The position numbers were made by a program, and so were the translations under genes. The notes under the pieces are model-generated. The model saw only the letters and a program-made list of their open reading frames with translations. It was not told the DNA's origin and made no database searches. From NCBI GenBank assembly GCA_002398365.1, contig DGYK01000022.1:158577-180152 (forward strand): DNA of 21,576 nt. Direction: 5' to 3'. The DNA comes from Flammeovirgaceae bacterium UBA5008. GTDB lineage: Bacteria; Bacteroidota; Bacteroidia; Cytophagales; Cyclobacteriaceae. Positions 1 to 9,111 of the stretch are shown one piece after another (the stretch's first letter is position 1; every line of letters starts with the position of its first letter).

Positions 1-23
1 AACATCACTAAAATTAACCATCC

Positions 24-2918
24 ATGAAAAAAATTCTACCATTCATCACAGCATTTTTGCTTTGCTCGGTAGCAGTCTTCGCCCAAAATCGGGAGATTTC
101 GGGCACTGTAACCGATGCCGACAGTGGCTCACCTTTGCCGGGAGCTAACATCACTGTTAAAGGGACCTCAATTGGTACCGCCACAGATGTAGACGGAAAG
201 TACAAATTATCCGTTCCTTCCAATGCCAACACATTGGTTATTTCATCTATTGGCTATGCAACCCAAGAAATCGCCCTTGGCGTTTCTAATATTGTAGACG
301 TCAAACTATCTTCAAGCGCCAGCGAACTAGAGGAAGTTGTAATCTCAGTGGGTCGAGGTGCTCAGAGAACAATTATCGACAACCCGGTTCCGGTTGATAA
401 TTTCACTTCGAAGGAATTGGCAACTACTGGCCAGTTTACTTTCGATAAGGCCTTACAATACCGAGTACCTTCGTTCAATACTGTGAATACACCTGTAAAC
501 GATGCCTCTACTTTGTTAGATCCTTATGAAATCAGAAACTTGGGACCTAGCCGTACTTTGATTCTGATCAACGGCAAAAGAAAGAACTTGAGCTCGCTAT
601 TGTATGTGCAATTTGCACCAGGCCGCGGTGAAACCGGTGCCGACCTTTCGGGTATTCCAACCGATGCCATCAAGCGTGTAGAAATTTTGCGCGATGGTGC
701 GTCTGCCCAATACGGGTCAGATGCCATTGCTGGGGTAATGAACGTGATCTTAAAGGACAAATTTGAATACAGCTCATTAAATGTAATTAGCGGAGTGACC
801 AGCCAAGGCGATGGTGGAACTTATGGATTGTCTTTCAATAGCGGTACTAATTTTGCAAAAAATGGCTTCATTAATTATACAGTAGGATTCAATCAAACAG
901 ACAATGCGGTGCGCTCGGGAATCATCGATCCTTTGGTAGAAATTGGAACATTCGGAACTTATACTGCTGGTGATACTGAACAACAACAGTATGCGGCCAA
1001 TCCCAATATAATTAACTTCTTGAAAGTAAATCCAACTGGTGGTAACATCAATGGTACTGGAGCTACTACATCAGCAAAATTCTCTTATAATTTAGGAATA
1101 CCTGTTAGTGATAATACGCAATTCTATAGCAATGCTGCATTTGTAGCTAAGAAAGTGCTAAGCAATGCGAACTACAGAACCCCTTATTGGAGAAAAGACT
1201 TCGGATTACTGCATATCACAGATCCAAACGGAATTAACTATACTGGCGACAATACCCTTAATTCTGCCGGGGTTGAATTGTATAAAGGTTATATGGGTTA
1301 CATGCCAACCTTTGAAGGTGATTTAAAGGACTACAACGCAACATTAGGAATTAAAAATGAAAGCAATGGTTGGTCGACAGATGCAAGTGTTACGATTGGA
1401 GGCAACGAGCAATTGTATACTGTAAATAATACAATTAACCGAGGTCTAGGAGCCAAAAGCCCAACTTCATTCAAACCAGGGGGATTTAGCTTTAACCATG
1501 TTGTTGGGAACATCGATGTGAGCAAGGCAGTTACCTCTCAAATCAATGTAGCTTTTGGTGGTGAGGCTCGTTCTGAAACTTATCAAATCATTGCTGGAGA
1601 CACTGCCTCTTATACAAAAGAAGGATCTAACTCATTCCCAGGAATCAGAGCCGAAAATGCAAGAACCAATAGCCGTTTCAACATAGGGGCTTATTTGAAT
1701 GTAACTTATGACATAACTGAAAACTTTTTACTGGAAGGTGCTGTTCGTGCTGAAAAGTATAGCGATTTTGGTAGTGCAACCGTTTGGAAGTTATCATCTA
1801 GGTTGAAACTTCTTGATGATAAAATTGTGTTGAGAGGTTCAGTTTCCACAGGATTCCGTGCTCCAACATTACATCAGATTTATGCACAGTCAACGCAGGC
1901 ATCTTTCGCTGGCGGTACCATTGTTCTTTCCGGACTATTTAACAATATCAGCAAAGAGGCTTTCGCGCTGGGAATTCCAAGACTTACTCCTGAGAAATCC
2001 GATAATATTACGTTGGGTATCGGTGTGAATCCTACCAGCAACCTAAGCTTAACTTTGGATTATTATAACATCACAATTAGTGATCGAATTGTTTATAGTT
2101 CATCCATTACGACAGATGATCGTAAGTTAGCAGTGCCGACTACTGAGTTAGGCAGAATCTTAAAAGGAAATAGTGTTGGTGCTGGAAATTTTGACTTACA
2201 AAGTGTGCAATTTTTCATCAACGGTATCAAAACACAAACGCAAGGTCTCGATGTTGTTGCCAGCTATAAGAACCTAGAATTAGGAACTGGTAAACTAGGT
2301 ATCAATGTTGCCGGTAACTTTACCTTAAGCAACGAAATTGTTGGCTCTCCAAACACGCCCAAGATCATTGCTTCAGCAGGCGCATCTATTTTGAATGCTC
2401 AAATCAGATCATTACTAACCGAAGGCAGGCCTCAGTACAAAGTAATAGGTGGTTTGGACTACAGTATGGGCAACTGGAATATTGTAATTAACAATACTCT
2501 GTTTGGACCAACCAAATTCCAAGATTTAGATAATGGGCTTGCATATGGTGCTGGTTCTCCTAATGATGGATATGTGGGAGTAGCGCCAGTGACAGCCTCA
2601 AAGGCGGATGCAAATGTTATGAATGACATTAAGCAAGTGTTTTCACCAGCGATAGTTACCGATTTGAACATTGGTTATGCCTTCTCTAAAAACTTCTCAG
2701 CATCTTTTACAATAAACAACTTGTTTAACGTGTTGCCAACATGGAAACTGGAGGCTCAAAATGCTGATGGGCAAGCTGTATTAAATAATGCAACTAGCAA
2801 AAGATTGTTGGAGGGATTCCTTGCCTTCGCTGGTCGTTACAGAATCTTAGGCTACAACGGTTCGCAGTTCAGTCAATTAGGAACAACCTTTATGGGCCAA
2901 TTGACATTTAAATTTTAA
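24..2918 (+). CDS. TonB-dependent outer-membrane receptor
   Basis: A 964-residue protein that probably imports a ligand across the outer membrane using TonB/ExbBD energy. Seen: a signal peptide (residues 1-21, ending VFAQ), a carboxypeptidase-regulatory-like domain (about 24-97, starting ISGTVTDADSGSPLPGA), a TonB-box-like stretch (EEVVISVG, 103-110), a plug domain (about 120-238, with RVEILRDGASAQYGSDAIAG) and a long barrel ending in phenylalanine (TFKF). The length is normal for the class. The ATG at 24 is directly followed by a typical lysine-rich signal peptide. No SusD-like lipoprotein lies downstream, and a terminator follows, so it is not an ordinary SusC/SusD glycan pair; the plug resembles the siderophore/cofactor type. 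The substrate cannot be told from sequence. Confidence 0.93.
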   Translation: MKKILPFITAFLLCSVAVFAQNREISGTVTDADSGSPLPGANITVKGTSIGTATDVDGKYKLSVPSNANTLVISSIGYATQEIALGVSNIVDVKLSSSASELEEVVISVGRGAQRTIIDNPVPVDNFTSKELATTGQFTFDKALQYRVPSFNTVNTPVNDASTLLDPYEIRNLGPSRTLILINGKRKNLSSLLYVQFAPGRGETGADLSGIPTDAIKRVEILRDGASAQYGSDAIAGVMNVILKDKFEYSSLNVISGVTSQGDGGTYGLSFNSGTNFAKNGFINYTVGFNQTDNAVRSGIIDPLVEIGTFGTYTAGDTEQQQYAANPNIINFLKVNPTGGNINGTGATTSAKFSYNLGIPVSDNTQFYSNAAFVAKKVLSNANYRTPYWRKDFGLLHITDPNGINYTGDNTLNSAGVELYKGYMGYMPTFEGDLKDYNATLGIKNESNGWSTDASVTIGGNEQLYTVNNTINRGLGAKSPTSFKPGGFSFNHVVGNIDVSKAVTSQINVAFGGEARSETYQIIAGDTASYTKEGSNSFPGIRAENARTNSRFNIGAYLNVTYDITENFLLEGAVRAEKYSDFGSATVWKLSSRLKLLDDKIVLRGSVSTGFRAPTLHQIYAQSTQASFAGGTIVLSGLFNNISKEAFALGIPRLTPEKSDNITLGIGVNPTSNLSLTLDYYNITISDRIVYSSSITTDDRKLAVPTTELGRILKGNSVGAGNFDLQSVQFFINGIKTQTQGLDVVASYKNLELGTGKLGINVAGNFTLSNEIVGSPNTPKIIASAGASILNAQIRSLLTEGRPQYKVIGGLDYSMGNWNIVINNTLFGPTKFQDLDNGLAYGAGSPNDGYVGVAPVTASKADANVMNDIKQVFSPAIVTDLNIGYAFSKNFSASFTINNLFNVLPTWKLEAQNADGQAVLNNATSKRLLEGFLAFAGRYRILGYNGSQFSQLGTTFMGQLTFKF

Positions 2919-2940
2919 TAGTCTGTTTTGTTTTTATTCG

Positions 2941-2975
2941 AAAAGGGTTGCCGCTTGGCAGCCCTTTTCTATTTT
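2941..2975 (+). terminator. Rho-independent terminator after the TonB receptor gene
   Basis: A 12-base-pair stem (AAAAGGGTTGCC at 2941-2952 with GGCAGCCCTTTT at 2957-2968, one G-U pair) closes a GCTT loop and is followed by CTATTTT. It lies 22 bases after the receptor stop and separates it from the bestrophin gene. The A-rich left arm could also let it act on the minus strand. Confidence 0.85.
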
Positions 2976-3020
2976 CAACAAATAATTATTTCCTATCTTG
3001 ACCTGAATTTAATTTCCTCA

Positions 3021-3905
3021 ATGGTCAACTATAACCCCAAAGTCTGGTTCTCTCACGTATTTCATGCGTACTCACGAGCAGTCATGCGCACCCTCACACC
3101 GGTGCTCATTTTTATGACTGTTTATTCTACAGCTTTATGTTATGTGCTATTAGATAAACTGCGTTTTCATGAAAATGACTTTCATACCACCATTAGCATG
3201 CATTCGCTGCTCGGTATTGTATTGGGTCTATTCCTTGTATTCCGTACCAATTCCGCCTACGATCGCTGGTGGGAAGGTCGTAAACTGTGGGGGAGCTTCG
3301 TCAACAACACTCGCAACCTGTCGCTGAAATTAAATGCCTTTCTAAATGCAGATGATCTCGAAAATCGTAAATGGTTTTCGATCATGATCCCCAACCTAGT
3401 CATGTCACTCAAAGAGCACTTGCGCCAAGGTGTAAGACCTGAATTTCTGGAGGCTCCGGACGATGAGTTCTTTAAAAAACTGAAAAAAGTACATCATGCG
3501 CCTAATTTTCTTTCTGCACTACTCTACCAAAAAGTAAATGATCTGTATAGAAAAGGGTTGATGTCTGGTGATCAACTGTTTATGGCCGATAAGGAGTTAA
3601 AAGAATTCTCCGATATCATTGGCGCCTGCGAGCGTATCAAAAATACGCCCATTCCCTATTCGTATACCATGTACATCAAGCAATTTATTTTTATCTACAT
3701 CATCACCCTTCCCTTCGCATTCGTCACCACTTCTGGCTACATCACCGTGCCGATTGTAGTGCTCATTACGTTTGTGTTACTAAGCGTTGAGTTGATAGCC
3801 GAAGAAATCGAGGATCCATTTGGAAGGGACATCAACGATTTGCCTACCGATGAACTATCGATTAAAATTAAGGCAAACGTTCAGGAAATTTTATTGAATG
3901 GTTAG
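3021..3905 (+). CDS. Bestrophin-family ion channel (YneE/UPF0187)
   Basis: A 294-residue integral membrane protein of the bestrophin family, whose members form pentameric anion or cation channels. Seen: an N-terminal hydrophobic segment (about 24-45), a second one (62-75) running into FRTNSAYDRWWEGRKLWG (74-91), the conserved NTPIPYSY (208-215), two further membrane segments (about 219-258), and the acidic EEIEDPFGRDINDLP (261-275), a family hallmark near the cytosolic neck. I chose the ATG at 3021: the in-frame codons before it run through the upstream terminator hairpin and give no sensible protein, while MVNYNPKVWF matches the usual family start. Its stop overlaps that of the convergent small gene. 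The transported ion is unknown. Confidence 0.92.
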   Translation: MVNYNPKVWFSHVFHAYSRAVMRTLTPVLIFMTVYSTALCYVLLDKLRFHENDFHTTISMHSLLGIVLGLFLVFRTNSAYDRWWEGRKLWGSFVNNTRNLSLKLNAFLNADDLENRKWFSIMIPNLVMSLKEHLRQGVRPEFLEAPDDEFFKKLKKVHHAPNFLSALLYQKVNDLYRKGLMSGDQLFMADKELKEFSDIIGACERIKNTPIPYSYTMYIKQFIFIYIITLPFAFVTTSGYITVPIVVLITFVLLSVELIAEEIEDPFGRDINDLPTDELSIKIKANVQEILLNG

Positions 3906-4012
3906 CGAAATGCCAAGGTATAAATGGCATATAAAATAATCATCAGGAACATTACAGCGTACATGAGTAAGTCCACACGCACATAATCTTTATACTGCCG
4001 ATACATTTTCAT
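3902..4012 (-). CDS. Small single-span membrane protein (36 aa)
   Basis: A 36-residue peptide: a basic, tyrosine-rich start (MKMYRQYKDYVRVDLL) followed by one hydrophobic span (about 17-34, YAVMFLMIILYAIYTLAF) and a final arginine. I favour the ATG at 4012 because GGAAGG lies five bases before it; an in-frame ATG at 4027 would add MWKAL. The frame stays open much further upstream, but that part is antisense to the next gene and looks random. A Bacteroidota-type promoter (4031-4066) sits directly upstream. The stop overlaps the bestrophin stop by three bases. The composition is that of a real membrane peptide. I do not recognise a family. Confidence 0.6.
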   Translation of the reverse strand: MKMYRQYKDYVRVDLLMYAVMFLMIILYAIYTLAFR

Positions 4013-4033
4013 TAATGCCTTCCACATAGTAAT

Positions 4034-4066
4034 GCAAAAATAGTTATTTGTTTTCAGCAATGACAA
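4034..4066 (-). promoter_or_regulatory. Promoter for the 36-aa membrane protein
   Basis: On the minus strand, TTTG (4066-4063) and TATTTTTG (4041-4034) match the Bacteroidota -33 (TTTG) and -7 (TAnnTTTG) elements, with 21 bases between them. Predicted transcription would start about 4028, close to the possible ATG at 4027, so the first start would be nearly leaderless and the ATG at 4012 would have a short leader carrying GGAAGG. Confidence 0.45.
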
Positions 4067-4148
4067 AGCTATTTTTACAGATGGCCTTGCGGATAATTTA
4101 TTGCCTGATAGTGTCGTTACCTGAGTATTCATCTTTCTTACGTTTTCC

Positions 4149-7100
4149 ATGAACTCATTCTTTTCTGGTGTAACCAAAATCTTTCTGCTGATTGCTGCTT
4201 GCTTTTTCGTTACGCTAAGCTGTGCACAAGAGGCCGTTGTCAACGAAAACAATGCGCCTTCACTAAAGTGGTACCAACTTAACACGGCACATTTCCGGAT
4301 TTTGTATCCACTTGGCTACGAACAACAGGCACAACGGATGGCCAACACACTGGAATATGTCCATGAGCCCGAAGCCAAAACGATGGGTGCCAGCCCTCGT
4401 AAAATTTCCATCATCCTACAAAACCAAAATTCCATCTCGAATGGCTTTGTTTCCATTACTCCCCGAAGATCGGAGTTCTTTGGAATGCCCTCTCAGAATT
4501 ATAACTTCATCGGCAATAACGACTGGCTGAATCTTCTGGCAACGCACGAGTATCGACACATCGTGCAATACCAACATGCAACCCGCGGATTTAATCGGCT
4601 GGTGTATTATGGTTTTGGAAACTTTGGCCTCTCAGCGATGGCATACCTAGGTGCACCTCAATGGTTTTGGGAAGGAGATGCCGTAGCTACCGAAACAGCT
4701 TTCACCAACAGTGGCCGCGGCAGAATACCCAACTTTGAATTACTCTTCCGCACCAACCTGATGGAAGGCCGCACCTTCAACTACCATAAGCAATACCTGC
4801 GATCCTATAAACACAACATCCCCGATCATTACAAGCTGGGCTACCACATGGTATCCTACCTTCGTAGAAAAACCAAAAACCCGGAAGTGTGGGAAAATGT
4901 AACACGCAGATCATGGAATACTTCGTTCGTCCCATTCACATTTTCCGTGGCCTTGAAAAAAGAAACCGGACTTTATGTACGAGACCTCTACAACGAAATG
5001 GCTGCCGATCTCAAAAAACAATGGCAGGCACAACTAGATACTACCCGCTTAACCCCCTTTTTCACAGTAAACACTCGGGCAAACAATGCCTATACCGACT
5101 ATCGCTTTCCACAAGAAATGGAAGGAGGAAGAATTTTAGTACAGAAATCCGGAATTGGTGATATCGAGCAACTCGTGTTGTTGGATGGTAATCATGAAAC
5201 CACCATCTACACACAAGGCGCCATCAACGATGCTGCTATGCTAAGCGCTACGAACAGCCGGGTAGTGTGGAACGAACATCGGTTTGATCCACGCTGGCGC
5301 ATGAAAACCTATTCTGCTATCGTGGGCTACGATATGGGCAGCAAAACCAAAACTGTGATCGCGAAAAATGGCCGGTATGCTGCGGCTGCTATCTCATCCG
5401 ATGGGTATCAAATTGCCACAGTCGAAACCTCCACTGATTACCAAACTAAACTTGTTGTACTCGACTACCTCAGTGGCAAACGTGTATTGGAATTTAAGAA
5501 TCCGGATAACGATTTTATTTCTATGCCCCGATGGACTCCCGATGGAAAACAGATCGTAGCTCTTAAAACCAATAAAAAAGGAAAAGCATTGGTATCATTT
5601 TCTCTCGAAAACAAAGAAGAAAAATTATTAACCGAATTCAGTGACGAAAACATGGGCCATCCGGTTCCCTTTGGCAAATATGTTCTCTACAACTCACCTA
5701 TTAGCGGTATTGATAACATTTACGCAATGGATACCGAAAACGGAAAACGCTACCAAATCACCTCCAGCAAATACGGGTCGTACAATCCCAGCCTCAGCCG
5801 AGATGGAAAAATCATTTACTACAACGAGCAGGGAAAAGACGGGCTGGATGTTGTAAAAATTAATTTCAATCCCAGCGAGTGGAAAGAGTGGACCCTGCGC
5901 ACACAACCATCCGCATTATTTGCGCACCTAGCCGAACAGGAAGCTTCCCATCATTTCTTGTCAGGCATTCCCGATAGCACCTATAAAGCGAAACGCTATT
6001 CACGCTTGAAAGGAATTGTTAATCCTTACACATGGGGAGCTTATGTGAACAACGATTTGACAAGCATCTTTGCCGGCATCACTTCAAGAGATTTATTAAG
6101 CACCACCACCATCAGCGGAGGCTATCAGTATGACTTAGCAGAACAAACCAGCGCATGGGTAACTTCTCTTAGCTTTCAAGCTTGGTACCCCATCATCGAT
6201 TTTTCATTTACCCAAAGTGATCGTAAAATCAATGAAGGCGAAATTGAAACCATTTCCTACACAGGCACAAGACCCAATTATACCGAAACAATTAAAACGC
6301 AAAACCTCACTTTCAATTGGAGCGAAAAAACCATTGAAGGGGGATTACGAATTCCATTGGTTACAACTTCATCCAAATTCATTAGCAGTGTTAGCTTCGG
6401 AAACGCAGTGGGGGTCACACAAGTATCTAATTTTTCAAACTCGATCAACAAGAGCCGAATTATTCCAGCCGTAACCGTCAACGATACCATAATCTCCTAT
6501 TATTTCTTCTCTGATCGCATCAACAATGGCAACTTAGTATATAATCATTTCAGCTTTTCGGCTTACCGCTTGCTAAAACAGAGCAGAAGAGATATCAATA
6601 GCAAATGGGGACAAGCTATTTACATGAATGCTTATGGAACCCCCTATGGCGGAAACTACACAGGCAATCAATTTTCAGTTTATGGAATTGCCTACTTCCC
6701 TTCTATATTTTCTTTGTTCGATACAGAACTTTTTAAACATCACTCGCTTTGGGGTTACGCTGGCTATCAAAGCACTCAAATCAACTCCCTTCGCTATGCC
6801 AATCAAAGTGGCACAGAAATACGCGACAACGCCATCTATCAATTCACCAACAGAATCCCGTTACCACGTGGCCACTCACTGCCACGTTTTGCCAACTTCT
6901 TTTCTTTCTCCGGAAACTACACCATGCCAGTGTGGTATCCCGATCTATCCATTGGTCCGTTATTAAATATTCAGCGCATTCGTGTCAATGGTTTTTTTGA
7001 TTATGGATATGGTTCCACTCCTCTTTATGGATTATCGCGCACCTACATCTCCACCGGTGCCGAAGTAAAATTTGATATCAACGTCATGCGCCTCCTGCCA

Positions 7101-7187
7101 CAACTCGATATCGGCTTCCGCTATTCGTACGGCATCAAGCCTTCTACTTCACTCTTCGAAATCCTCATCGGAACGTTCAACTTCTAA
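4149..7187 (+). CDS. Predicted outer-membrane metallopeptidase with beta-propeller and barrel
   Basis: A 1012-residue exported protein. Seen: signal peptide (1 to about 26, ending SCAQ); an N-terminal domain resembling the peptidase MA/M1-type gluzincin fold, with HEYRH at 133-137 (HEXXH, catalytic E134) and WFWEGDAVATE at 172-182, where E175 could be the third zinc ligand; a TolB/PD40-like propeller (roughly 320-600, with repeats such as PRWTPDGKQIVALK and PSLSRDGKIIYY); and a C-terminal barrel (about 640-1012) rich in alternating aromatic strands and ending FNF. The inferred role is a surface-anchored protease, or a binding protein with a degenerate site. It stands alone, with short intergenic gaps on both sides and no substrate clue nearby. 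The domain order is clear; activity is not proven. Confidence 0.75.
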   Translation: MNSFFSGVTKIFLLIAACFFVTLSCAQEAVVNENNAPSLKWYQLNTAHFRILYPLGYEQQAQRMANTLEYVHEPEAKTMGASPRKISIILQNQNSISNGFVSITPRRSEFFGMPSQNYNFIGNNDWLNLLATHEYRHIVQYQHATRGFNRLVYYGFGNFGLSAMAYLGAPQWFWEGDAVATETAFTNSGRGRIPNFELLFRTNLMEGRTFNYHKQYLRSYKHNIPDHYKLGYHMVSYLRRKTKNPEVWENVTRRSWNTSFVPFTFSVALKKETGLYVRDLYNEMAADLKKQWQAQLDTTRLTPFFTVNTRANNAYTDYRFPQEMEGGRILVQKSGIGDIEQLVLLDGNHETTIYTQGAINDAAMLSATNSRVVWNEHRFDPRWRMKTYSAIVGYDMGSKTKTVIAKNGRYAAAAISSDGYQIATVETSTDYQTKLVVLDYLSGKRVLEFKNPDNDFISMPRWTPDGKQIVALKTNKKGKALVSFSLENKEEKLLTEFSDENMGHPVPFGKYVLYNSPISGIDNIYAMDTENGKRYQITSSKYGSYNPSLSRDGKIIYYNEQGKDGLDVVKINFNPSEWKEWTLRTQPSALFAHLAEQEASHHFLSGIPDSTYKAKRYSRLKGIVNPYTWGAYVNNDLTSIFAGITSRDLLSTTTISGGYQYDLAEQTSAWVTSLSFQAWYPIIDFSFTQSDRKINEGEIETISYTGTRPNYTETIKTQNLTFNWSEKTIEGGLRIPLVTTSSKFISSVSFGNAVGVTQVSNFSNSINKSRIIPAVTVNDTIISYYFFSDRINNGNLVYNHFSFSAYRLLKQSRRDINSKWGQAIYMNAYGTPYGGNYTGNQFSVYGIAYFPSIFSLFDTELFKHHSLWGYAGYQSTQINSLRYANQSGTEIRDNAIYQFTNRIPLPRGHSLPRFANFFSFSGNYTMPVWYPDLSIGPLLNIQRIRVNGFFDYGYGSTPLYGLSRTYISTGAEVKFDINVMRLLPQLDIGFRYSYGIKPSTSLFEILIGTFNF

Positions 7188-7212
7188 TCCAAAAACCATA
7201 ACAAAACGATTT

Positions 7213-7337
7213 TGGGGCGTGCCCCGATTACCATCCGGGGCACCGGGCTGTCGGCAGTCGCCAGCCTTTGCCCAGCTTGCTCACAAGTAGCAAAGGCTGG
7301 GCTCCAACAATGCCTCCATCCCTCGCCCACGCCAGCA
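7213..7337. repeat. GC-rich hairpin repeat, probably an interspersed Bacteroidota element
   Basis: This 277-base gap (7188-7464) holds a GC-rich block unlike its surroundings. It contains GCCCCG (7221-7226) pairing with CGGGGC (7236-7241), then GGGCTGTCGGCAGTCGC, then a perfect 11-base inverted repeat CCAGCCTTTGC (7261-7271) / GCAAAGGCTGG (7290-7300) with a small inner stem, and ends TCCATCCCTCGC. From memory, this order (GGCGTGCCCC, hairpin, GGGCTGTCGGC, variable hairpin, CCATCCCTCGC) recurs between genes in many Bacteroidota. Only one copy lies in this window, so repeat status is recalled, not shown. It may also end transcription of the preceding gene. Confidence 0.55.
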
Positions 7338-7387
7338 CCACGTTCAAACCGTTGCGCCCACTCTTTCCTTTTACCCAAAATTCAGAC

Positions 7388-7417
7388 TTGAAAATCGCAT
7401 AAATACGCCTATTTTTG
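7388..7417 (+). promoter_or_regulatory. Promoter of pdhC
   Basis: TTG at 7388-7390 and TATTTTTG at 7410-7417 are 19 bases apart, the same spacing as in the tRNA-Glu promoter of this window. Transcription would begin near 7422 and give a leader of about 43 bases ending AAAAGAT just before the ATG. Confidence 0.7.
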
Positions 7418-7464
7418 ATGTTCGAATAGAATTAACAGCAACGAGATTTAACTACACAAAAGAT

Positions 7465-9087
7465 ATGGCAGAAATCGTACGCATGCCCAAAATGAGCGAC
7501 ACCATGACGGAAGGGGTGATTGCCAAATGGCACAAGAGAGTGGGAGACACCGTAAAGTCGGGCGAACTAATGGCCGAAATCGAAACCGATAAGGCTACCA
7601 TGGACTACGAATCATTTAACACCGGCACGGTACTCTATCTTGGCGCCAAAGAAGGCGAACCCGTTCAAATCAATGGCGTGCTCGCCATTGTAGGCAACAA
7701 AGGCGAAGACTACTCTGCATTACTCGCTGGCGCGCAATCAGCAGACACTTCAGGCGGTGCAAAAGCCGAGCAACCCAAACAAGAAGCAAAAACAGAAGCC
7801 GCTCCGGCAGCAGCAATAGATACTACCGGCATCAAAGCCGAAATCGCACTCATGCCGAAGATGAGCGATACCATGACCGAAGGCGTAATCGCAGCATGGC
7901 ACAAAAAAGTGGGCGATCAAGTGAAGTCGGGCGAACTACTCGCAGAAATCGAAACCGACAAGGCTACGATGGACTATGAATCGTACAACACAGGTACTCT
8001 TTTATACATTGGCGCTAATGCCAAAGAAGCGGTAAAAATTAATGGAGTGCTAGCCATTATTGGCGAGAAAGGTGCCGATTGGCAAACGCTTTTAAAAGCA
8101 CACGAACAAAAATCTTCTGGCGCAACTTCAGCCGCTGCTGCCGCACCCAAAGTAGCAGCCGCACCGACAGCCACTTCCAGCAATGGCTCTACCGAATCAT
8201 CAGCTAATGGTCGCGTAAAAGCATCGCCTCTGGCTAAAAAAATCGCAAAAGACTTAGGGTACGATATTTCTAAAATTGCCGGCTCTGGCGATCATGGACG
8301 AATAACTAAACAAGACGTAGAAAATTATAAACCTGCTGCCAGCGCACCGGCAACAAGTGCGAAGGCAGCAACTGCACAGGTGGTGTTGCCATCCGTAGTA
8401 GGTCAGGAAAGTTTTGAAGAAGTTGCCGTGTCGCAGATGCGCAAGACCATCGCCAAGCGTTTATCCGAAAGCAAATTCACCGCTCCGCACTTCTATCTCA
8501 CCATGGAAATCAACATGGACAAGGCCATTGAAGCACGCAAGAGCATGAATGAAATTGCTCCGGTAAAAATTTCGTTCAACGACATGGTGATCAAAGCCGT
8601 GGCCGCAGCACTTCGTCAAAATCCGGATGTAAACGTTAGCTGGCTGAGCGACAAAATGCGTAAGAATCATCACATCCACATTGGGGTGGCCGTAGCCGTA
8701 AAAGACGGATTGTTAGTTCCTGTTATCCGCTTTGCCGATAACAAATCGCTTTCACACATAGCAGTAGAAGTAAAAGACTTGGCGCAGAAAGCTCACGATA
8801 AAAAATTACAACCCAGCGATTGGGAAGGAAGCACCTTCACCATTTCGAACTTGGGCATGTTTGGCATTGAAGACTTCACGGCCATCATCAACCCTCCGGA
8901 TGCGTGCATTTTGGCCGTAGGCGGAATCAAAGAAACAGCCATTGTGAAAAATGGTCAGCTCGTTCCGGGCAATGTCATGAAAGTAACTTTATCGTGCGAT
9001 CATCGCGCGGTAGATGGAGCAGTCGGTGCCGCCTTCCTCAAAACGCTTAAAGGACTGTTAGAAGATCCCGTAAGGATTTTGATTTAA
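7465..9087 (+). CDS. pdhC: Pyruvate dehydrogenase E2, dihydrolipoamide acetyltransferase
   Basis: Transfers the acetyl group made by E1 to coenzyme A within the pyruvate dehydrogenase complex, in the cytoplasm. The 540 residues read in order: lipoyl domain 1 (2-78, lipoyl lysine K43 in TDKATMDYES), linker, lipoyl domain 2 (125-201, lysine K166), Ala/Pro-rich linker, E1/E3-binding domain (about 250-288, KASPLAKKIAKDLGYDISK), linker, and catalytic domain (about 315-540) with the active-site CDHRAVDG (H513, D517). The lipoyl domains are a recent-looking direct repeat at 123-residue spacing, also visible in the DNA. Length and order match two-lipoyl Bacteroidota E2 proteins. E1 and E3 genes are not adjacent on either side. 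Its own promoter lies upstream. Confidence 0.96.
   Translation: MAEIVRMPKMSDTMTEGVIAKWHKRVGDTVKSGELMAEIETDKATMDYESFNTGTVLYLGAKEGEPVQINGVLAIVGNKGEDYSALLAGAQSADTSGGAKAEQPKQEAKTEAAPAAAIDTTGIKAEIALMPKMSDTMTEGVIAAWHKKVGDQVKSGELLAEIETDKATMDYESYNTGTLLYIGANAKEAVKINGVLAIIGEKGADWQTLLKAHEQKSSGATSAAAAAPKVAAAPTATSSNGSTESSANGRVKASPLAKKIAKDLGYDISKIAGSGDHGRITKQDVENYKPAASAPATSAKAATAQVVLPSVVGQESFEEVAVSQMRKTIAKRLSESKFTAPHFYLTMEINMDKAIEARKSMNEIAPVKISFNDMVIKAVAAALRQNPDVNVSWLSDKMRKNHHIHIGVAVAVKDGLLVPVIRFADNKSLSHIAVEVKDLAQKAHDKKLQPSDWEGSTFTISNLGMFGIEDFTAIINPPDACILAVGGIKETAIVKNGQLVPGNVMKVTLSCDHRAVDGAVGAAFLKTLKGLLEDPVRILI
7468..8067 (+). repeat. Tandem lipoyl-domain coding repeat in pdhC
   Basis: The segments 7468-7698 and 7837-8067 encode the two lipoyl domains. 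They are nearly identical over their first 45 codons, for example around MPKMSDTMTEGVIA and KSGELxAEIETDKATMDYES, with an offset of 369 bases. The differences are mostly silent. Such repeats can recombine or exchange by gene conversion. Confidence 0.8.
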
Positions 9088-9111
9088 TAATCTGAATCAA
9101 AATTTTGTTGA

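Noticed and set aside
24..3905. TonB receptor as a SusC-type protein of a polysaccharide-utilisation locus
   Set aside because: No SusD-like lipoprotein or glycoside hydrolase is present, and a strong terminator follows the receptor.
3902..4285. A 127-codon minus-strand frame as one protein
   Set aside because: Its first 86 or so codons are antisense to the start of the peptidase gene or non-coding and look random; only the last 36-41 codons have protein character.
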